A stretch of 10,719 bases of DNA from Lachnospiraceae bacterium (GTDB lineage Bacteria; Bacillota; Clostridia; Lachnospirales; Lachnospiraceae): contig VSOB01000081.1 in the NCBI GenBank assembly GCA_009774625.1, positions 1 through 10,719 on the forward strand. Direction: 5' to 3'. A program made the translations under genes and the position numbers. Below are positions 7,087 through 10,719 of this stretch, piece after piece; positions within the stretch are counted from its first letter, which is position 1, and each line of letters starts with the position of its first letter. The notes beneath the pieces were generated by a model, which was given only the letters and a program-made list of their open reading frames with translations, did not search any database and was not told where the DNA came from.

Positions 7087-7114
7087 GAAACGGAGGATTT
7101 TAATCCCCCGTTTC
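7087..7114 (-). terminator. 13-bp inverted repeat with one mismatch, ending the truncated XRE gene
   Basis: GAAACGG-A-GGATT (7087-7099) and AATCC-C-CCGTTTC (7102-7114) are inverted repeats with a single A/C mismatch and a two-base centre. On the - strand the stem is followed by TTCATC, a poor T run. The stop codon of the small XRE remnant (7100-7102) lies at the centre. It may be an intrinsic terminator separating that gene from mobC, or a structural element of the transfer origin. Confidence 0.45.
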
Positions 7115-7210
7115 CTTGCTGTTCGCTTCCTGTATGCCCTTTGCCTTTCTTGCTTCTTTTATGGCTTGCCCGAAAGCCTTAAAATCATATTTCACTTTAT
7201 CCTGCTTCAT
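7100..7210 (-). pseudogene. N-terminal stump of an XRE-family (helix-turn-helix) regulator, 36 codons
   Basis: An ATG at 7210 on the - strand opens a 36-codon frame: MKQDKVKYDFKAFGQAIKEA, then RKAKGIQEANSKETGD and a stop. The opening matches the first helix of XRE-type regulators common in Firmicute conjugative elements (YDFKAFGxAIKEARKxKG), where the recognition helices and a C-terminal region normally follow to give more than 100 residues. Here the sequence breaks right after KAKGI, so the DNA-binding motif is absent. The last ten residues may be the original C terminus joined by an in-frame deletion, or unrelated. A weak AGG lies nine bases before the ATG. I infer it is non-functional, though the short peptide could still be made. 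Confidence 0.5.
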
Positions 7211-7369
7211 ATTTTTCAACCTATTACATTTTACCGTTCACCTTTCCATCTTGGATATGAGTACACATATCATAGTATTGACTGTAATAGAACATATCAT
7301 TTGTAGCCTGTCTATTGCTATTATTCGTAAGTCCGTATATAATGCGATTTAAGAAAGGGCGTAGATAAT
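7211..7369. promoter_or_regulatory. Divergent control region with palindrome and repeated half-sites
   Basis: This AT-rich gap separates the leftward XRE stump/mob genes from the rightward cargo operon. GATATG (7254-7259) and CATATC (7266-7271) form a perfect 6-6-6 inverted repeat. The sequence ACATATCAT occurs at 7265-7273 and again at 7292-7300, 27 bases apart. A TTGACT at 7278-7283 lies between the two copies. The layout suits an operator for a regulator of the element; which protein binds is unknown. Confidence 0.4.
7315..7343 (+). promoter_or_regulatory. Promoter for the HTH/two-component operon
   Basis: TTGCTA (7315-7320) and a perfect TATAAT (7338-7343) are separated by 17 bases. Transcription would start near 7350, about 20 bases before the ATG of the small HTH gene at 7370. 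Confidence 0.6.
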
Positions 7370-7555
7370 ATGACAGAGTACATTACAGCTTCCGAAGCAG
7401 CAAAAAATTGGGGCATTTCAGAAAGACGGGTACAGAAGCTATGTGAAGAAAACCGTATACCCGGTGTTTCTAAATTTAGTTATATGTGGCTAATACCAAA
7501 GGACGCAAAAAAGCCTGTTGACGGCAGGAGAAAAGGTGGTGTAATCAATGGATAG
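7370..7555 (+). CDS. Small helix-turn-helix DNA-binding protein
   Basis: The 61-residue protein reads MTEYITASEAAKNWGISERR, followed by VQKLCEENRIPGVSKFSYMW and a basic tail. ITASEAAKNWGISERRVQKL (residues 5-24) is a winged-helix/MerR-like helix-turn-helix of the HTH_17 (excisionase-like) type, and the wing ends in WLIPKDA. Proteins like this bind specific DNA as small regulators or recombination-directionality factors. Its end overlaps the response regulator start by eight bases (7548-7555), so it is translated together with the two-component system. AAGGG about ten bases upstream serves as a modest ribosome binding site. It may tune its own promoter; an excisionase role is less likely because no integrase is in view. 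Confidence 0.75.
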   Translation: MTEYITASEAAKNWGISERRVQKLCEENRIPGVSKFSYMWLIPKDAKKPVDGRRKGGVING

Positions 7556-8255
7556 TAAGATATTGTTAGTAGATGATGAAAAAGACATTGCTGATTTAAT
7601 AGAAGAAGTATTGCGTCAAGATAGTTTTGAAAATATTAAGAAAGTGTACACAGGTATGGACGCTGTACAGGTATGCCGGGAATATCAACCGGACGTGGTT
7701 GTTTTGGATATTATGCTGCCGGATATTGACGGTATTGAGGTTTGCAGGCAAATACGGGAGTTCTCGTTTTGCTCTATCCTGTTTCTTTCCTCAAAGAATG
7801 ATGATATTGACAAAATACTTGGACTGTCTTGCGGCGGTGATGATTATATCACAAAACCCTTTAGCCCACGGGAGATTGTCTATCGTATCAAAGCGCAGCT
7901 CCGTCGCCAGCAATACCAGTCTGTCATGCGGACAGACGTAAAAGGGCTGCTGACTGTCGGAGGACTTGCGCTTGATAGAGAAAGCAGCCGGATTTATAAA
8001 AATGAAAAGGAAATTGATTTGACCGGGAGGGAATTTCTGCTATTGTCTTATCTCATGGAAAATGCAGATAAGATTATCAGTAAGGAACGGCTATATGAAC
8101 AGGTGTGGGGGGGGGAATACAGCAGCATTTGTGATAATACAATCATGGTACATATTCGCCATATTCGGGAAAAGATTGAAGATACCCCGTCAACCCCGAA
8201 ACAACTGATTACGATAAAAGGCTTGGGCTATAAGCTAAAGAAAAGGACTGATTAA
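7548..8255 (+). CDS. OmpR-family response regulator (VanR/SpaR-like)
   Basis: The 235-residue protein has a receiver domain (about 3-118): the acidic pair Asp9-Asp10, phospho-acceptor Asp54 in VVLDIMLPD, Ser81 in FLSSK, and Lys103 in DDYITKPF. A winged-helix Trans_reg_C domain follows (about 133-233), with LTGREFLLLSYL, KERLYEQVWGGEYSS, and VHIRHIREKI then IKGLGYKL. It is phosphorylated by the adjoining kinase and binds direct repeats at target promoters. GGTGG about eight bases before the ATG, within the preceding gene, is the ribosome binding site. A run of nine G (8107-8115) codes for part of VWGGE in the DNA-binding domain; slippage there would frameshift the regulator. The kinase gene starts immediately after its stop codon. 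Confidence 0.93.
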   Translation: MDSKILLVDDEKDIADLIEEVLRQDSFENIKKVYTGMDAVQVCREYQPDVVVLDIMLPDIDGIEVCRQIREFSFCSILFLSSKNDDIDKILGLSCGGDDYITKPFSPREIVYRIKAQLRRQQYQSVMRTDVKGLLTVGGLALDRESSRIYKNEKEIDLTGREFLLLSYLMENADKIISKERLYEQVWGGEYSSICDNTIMVHIRHIREKIEDTPSTPKQLITIKGLGYKLKKRTD

Positions 8256-9680
8256 ATGAAGCAATCCGGCTACCGTACCACCTTTCACATATATTCAATA
8301 TTCTTCTTGTCGCTGTTAGGGACGCTCTTTGTGGTGTGCTGCCTTTTTGCCATGCTCATTACCGCGCCAAACCCGAACGGCAAAAATGTTCGCAGCGATT
8401 GGGCTAAAAATTTTACTTCAGATTTTTCGGACTACATTATCTTTGTAGACGGAAGCCCCACGGTAAAACAGACAGGCATAAAACGATTGCAGGATAACCA
8501 TATCGGACTGCAAATTTTGGACACCGCCGGAAATGAAGTATATGCGTGCCAAAAGCCTGGCAATGCACAGGACACTTACTCTAACGCTGACCTTTTACAG
8601 CTTAATCAGACTGGACACTTTGATACAGAGGATATGACTTCCCTTGTAGGTATTGTAACAGAGTGCGGAAAAGAATATGCCTATATTCTCCATTTCCCTA
8701 TGAACATTCAAAAAGTAACCATGTACTTAAACGGGGAACGGTTTACAGGCGGGAAAAAAATTGTTTTCTCAACGATTGGGGTTTTATTAGCAGTAATCAT
8801 TTCTTTAGGGTTGGTATATGGTTTTCTTATGACAAAAACCATACGCAAATTGGTAACGTCTATACAGGATATTTCTGGACGCTGTTATCTTCCTGTTAGG
8901 GCAAAAGGCGCATTTAGGGATTTATACAATAGTCTGAATGAATTGGACGCGGGTGTAAAGACAAGCGATAAGCTGCGGGAGGAAACGGAAAATATGCGCC
9001 GGGAATGGATTGCTAATATTACCCATGACTTAAAGACCCCACTCTCCCCGATTAAAGGCTATGCGGAAGTTTTACATGATGACGCAGAAAAAACAGCAGT
9101 TGAGTACAGGCGGTATGCGGGCATTATGCTAAAAAATGCGGCATATATGGAAAATCTGATTGACGATTTAAAATTAATATGGCAATTAGAAAACGGCACA
9201 CTTCCGGTAAATAGGCAGGAACAGAATATTGTCCGCTTCTTGCGGGAACTGTCCATTGATATATTGAACCGCCCCGAATACGAAAACCGCATGATTTTGT
9301 TCGAGTGCAGCGATAATATTACAGACGAAACAGCACTCTTATCCTTTGACACAAAGCTTTTTACAAGGGCGTTTCAAAATCTGATTATCAATGCGTTTGT
9401 GCATGGAACTAAAGATACGGAAGTAACCGTAAAAATCGGGGCTTCTGAAAGTGAGTTGACTATAAACGTATCAGACAATGGCGGCGGCATGAGTAATGTG
9501 GTGGCAGAACGATTATTTGAGCGATATTACAGAGGGCCAAATACGGAGAGCAAAACCGAGGGGACAGGCTTAGGGCTTGCAATCGCAAAGAACATTGTAG
9601 AGCTTCATGGCGGTACAATTTCAGTTAATAGTACCCCCGGTGTTGGGACTTCTTTTCTTATCCGTTTTCCCGGCAATTAA
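8256..9680 (+). CDS. Membrane sensor histidine kinase
   Basis: The 474-residue protein has TM1 (about 10-36), an outer sensor segment of about 130 residues, and TM2 (about 169-192), followed by a HAMP-like linker. The HisKA box is REWIANITHDLKTPLSPIKG, with phospho-acceptor His257. The ATPase domain shows the N box with Asn379 (NLIINAF), the G1 box DNGGGM (407-412) and the G2 box GTGLGLAIAKNIVELHGG (436-453). The ATG follows directly on the response regulator stop, with AAAGG upstream, so the pair is translationally coupled. The architecture and the ABC/FMN genes downstream resemble systems that sense envelope-active peptides or antibiotics (family-level inference); the signal itself is unknown. 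A strong hairpin follows the gene. Confidence 0.93.
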   Translation: MKQSGYRTTFHIYSIFFLSLLGTLFVVCCLFAMLITAPNPNGKNVRSDWAKNFTSDFSDYIIFVDGSPTVKQTGIKRLQDNHIGLQILDTAGNEVYACQKPGNAQDTYSNADLLQLNQTGHFDTEDMTSLVGIVTECGKEYAYILHFPMNIQKVTMYLNGERFTGGKKIVFSTIGVLLAVIISLGLVYGFLMTKTIRKLVTSIQDISGRCYLPVRAKGAFRDLYNSLNELDAGVKTSDKLREETENMRREWIANITHDLKTPLSPIKGYAEVLHDDAEKTAVEYRRYAGIMLKNAAYMENLIDDLKLIWQLENGTLPVNRQEQNIVRFLRELSIDILNRPEYENRMILFECSDNITDETALLSFDTKLFTRAFQNLIINAFVHGTKDTEVTVKIGASESELTINVSDNGGGMSNVVAERLFERYYRGPNTESKTEGTGLGLAIAKNIVELHGGTISVNSTPGVGTSFLIRFPGN

Positions 9681-9714
9681 GGTTAATTAAGGCAGGATAA
9701 AAATTTAATTAAGG
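9675..9714 (+). repeat. Three direct copies of AATTAAGG; candidate response-regulator site
   Basis: AATTAAGG occurs at 9675-9682, 9685-9692 and 9707-9714. The last two lie in a longer shared TTAATTAAGG. Spacings are 10 and 22 bases, close to one and two DNA turns, so all copies face the same side of the helix. OmpR-family regulators bind head-to-tail repeats of this kind. The first copy overlaps the kinase stop codon. Confidence 0.45.
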
Positions 9715-9758
9715 TTGACCGTTTACTATGTTAAGTGTAGTGACGGTCAACCTTTTTT
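9711..9758 (+). terminator. Strong hairpin terminator after the histidine kinase gene
   Basis: AAGGTTGACCGT (9711-9722) and ACGGTCAACCTT (9743-9754) are perfect 12-base inverted repeats. A small inner stem, ACTA (9725-9728) with TAGT (9738-9741), adds to the fold. Six T (9753-9758) follow the core stem. This should end most of the kinase transcript and separates it from the FMN-protein/ABC genes. Confidence 0.85.
9715..9743 (+). promoter_or_regulatory. Candidate activator-dependent promoter embedded in the terminator
   Basis: TTGACC (9715-9720) lies 17 bases before TAGTGA (9738-9743). The -35 is near consensus but the -10 is poor, as in promoters that need an activator. The AATTAAGG repeats lie just upstream and abut the -35. 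A transcript starting near 9750 would lack the left arm of the hairpin and so escape termination. An alternative -10 (TTATAG, 9763-9768) would start too close to the gene. Confidence 0.35.
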
Positions 9759-9783
9759 CTGTTTATAGACGAGGATGTGGAAC

Positions 9784-10155
9784 ATGAAAAAGAAAAAGGT
9801 ACTTTCATTGTTAGCAACGATACTGATTACCGCTCTTGTGTGTTTTGTAGCCTTTGCATTACTGTTGCGCCCGCAGACGTTAGAGATTGGGGCGGTGGAC
9901 TTAAATACAGTTACAGACGGCGAATATATCGGTGTTTGTCAAAACAAGATTTTAATAGCCGTTGTCAAGGTTTGCGTAAAAAACCATGAAATAGAGGATA
10001 TTGAGATATTGGGACATAAGGCTTCTTACATGGAGCAGGCTGAAACAATCGCCGGGAAAGTATGTGCTGAACAAACATTAGAGGTTGACGCTGTATCGGG
10101 CGCGACGCTTACCAGTGATACCGTTCTGAAAGCAATCGAAAATGCGTTGAAATGA
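9784..10155 (+). CDS. Membrane-anchored FMN-binding domain protein
   Basis: The 123-residue protein begins MKKKKVLSLL, with a single N-terminal membrane helix (about 6-28) and no convincing lipobox, so the rest should lie outside the membrane. TVTDGEYIGV (42-51) and VKNHEIEDIEILGHK (65-79) are typical of FMN_bind (PF04205) domains, as is DAVSGATLTSDTVLKAIENA (102-121). Within the latter, DAVSGAT fits the motif where ApbE-type transferases attach FMN to threonine, here Thr108. I chose the ATG at 9784, with GAGGA eight bases upstream; the ATG at 9775 is too close to that site. An ABC permease gene follows after 22 bases, suggesting one operon. A redox helper role for the transporter, or for a substrate outside the cell, is inference. 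Confidence 0.85.
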   Translation: MKKKKVLSLLATILITALVCFVAFALLLRPQTLEIGAVDLNTVTDGEYIGVCQNKILIAVVKVCVKNHEIEDIEILGHKASYMEQAETIAGKVCAEQTLEVDAVSGATLTSDTVLKAIENALK

Positions 10156-10177
10156 CGCATGGAAAGTAGGTGTGGAC

Positions 10178-10719
10178 TTGAAAATCATTCTAAAGTATAT
10201 CTTAACAAACGTAAAAGAGCGTAAAGCAAGAACTTTCGTTATGCTTCTTTCAATCCTGCTGTCTGCTATGCTTCTGTTCGTTTCCTTTTCTATTGGCGTT
10301 TCTTATGAAAGCGCACAACGGAAAATGGCGCGCGGCATGGCGGGGAGTGCGACTGTTTCTGTTCAGAGTGTGGAGGGCGGTATTCATGCAGACGATATTC
10401 CCGCCTTGCCAGACATACAGACAAAAGCAGGAATTATAGAGGGTACTTCCCTTTACCATGAATACGGGTACTATGAAACGGTTGACCTCTTGGCGGCTGA
10501 TATGGAAGCATTAAATCAAATCAATAAACCACGACTAATTGGTGACGGCGAAGTTACCGCATTTTCTGGCAATCAGATTATCTTGCCGGACAGGTTTACA
10601 TCAAAATATGGCATAGAAAAAGGCGATACTGTTACCTTGCAAATAAATGGCTCGCCAGTGGATTTTGAAGTAGCGGAAATTGCCGCTTATGACACAGTTT
10701 TCCTGCGTCACACAAGGGG
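10178..10719 (+). CDS. ABC transporter permease (FtsX/MacB-like), N-terminal part; runs off right edge
   Basis: A frame with no stop runs from a TTG at 10178 to the window end, 180 codons. It starts MKIILKYILTNVKERKARTF (TTG read as Met), a common opening for FtsX-type permeases. TM1 follows (about 20-42: VMLLSILLSAMLLFVSFSIG), then an extracytoplasmic region resembling MacB_PCD domains (GDGEVTAFSGNQIILPDRF, YGIEKGDTVTLQINGS). The TTG is favoured because AGG lies seven bases upstream; a GTG at 10172 in the same frame sits too close to that site. The ATPase and further membrane helices should lie to the right. Together with the two-component genes it suggests a compound exporter or resistance pump. 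Substrate is unknown. Confidence 0.8.
   Translation, partial: MKIILKYILTNVKERKARTFVMLLSILLSAMLLFVSFSIGVSYESAQRKMARGMAGSATVSVQSVEGGIHADDIPALPDIQTKAGIIEGTSLYHEYGYYETVDLLAADMEALNQINKPRLIGDGEVTAFSGNQIILPDRFTSKYGIEKGDTVTLQINGSPVDFEVAEIAAYDTVFLRHTR

Noticed and set aside
7082..7352. Forward open frames of 74 and 78 codons between mobC and the HTH gene
   Set aside because: They run antisense through the XRE stump and across the promoter region, lack ribosome binding sites and show no family features.
1..10719. CRISPR array, tRNA or rRNA genes, insertion-sequence transposase
   Set aside because: No regularly spaced repeats, no tRNA or rRNA-like stretch and no transposase or integrase motif were seen on either strand.

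Overview
The window looks like DNA from a gut-type Gram-positive Firmicute, most likely a Lachnospiraceae/Clostridia relative. The basis is AGGAGG-like ribosome binding sites, TTGACA/TATAAT promoters, Clostridia-type mobilization genes, and a VanR/SpaR-style two-component system next to an ABC permease. This placement is inference from gene style, not a database match.

Bases 1 to about 5456 read as host-type DNA of moderate to high G+C, all on the + strand. They hold the 3' end of an RNA ligase gene, an sce7726-family PD-(D/E)xK-like protein, a TIGR02452-type (microbial PARG-like) ADP-ribose hydrolase candidate, and a B12-binding-type radical SAM protein tightly coupled to it. After these comes a methyl-accepting chemotaxis protein with its own consensus promoter and terminator. 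RNA ligase, nuclease-like protein and PARG-like enzyme side by side suggest RNA repair, stress or defence, but no partner in the window proves it.

Bases 5457 to about 5780 are a junction. There is an AT-rich C-terminal fragment of a restriction-endonuclease-like gene, a hairpin terminator, and then the broken C-terminal end of a relaxase read from the right. From there to the right edge the DNA looks like part of an integrative/mobilizable element. On the - strand lie a MOBP-type relaxase (C-terminally truncated, with a chimeric tail), MobC, and a 36-codon stump of an XRE-type regulator. A divergent regulatory region with repeats (7211-7369) separates these from + strand cargo.

The cargo runs from 7370 to beyond the right edge: a small HTH protein, an OmpR-family response regulator, a sensor histidine kinase, a membrane-anchored FMN-binding-domain protein with a flavinylation motif, and the start of an FtsX/MacB-type ABC permease. 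The first three overlap or abut and form one operon. A strong hairpin follows the kinase gene, and direct repeats plus a possible promoter overlap it, suggesting separate control of the FMN-protein/ABC genes, plausibly by the response regulator. The likely job is sensing an envelope-active compound and switching on an ABC exporter. No complete new system is demonstrable. The most unusual points are the RNA-ligase/nuclease/PARG neighbourhood, a nine-G tract inside the response regulator gene, and the repeat/promoter/terminator overlap upstream of the FMN-protein gene.
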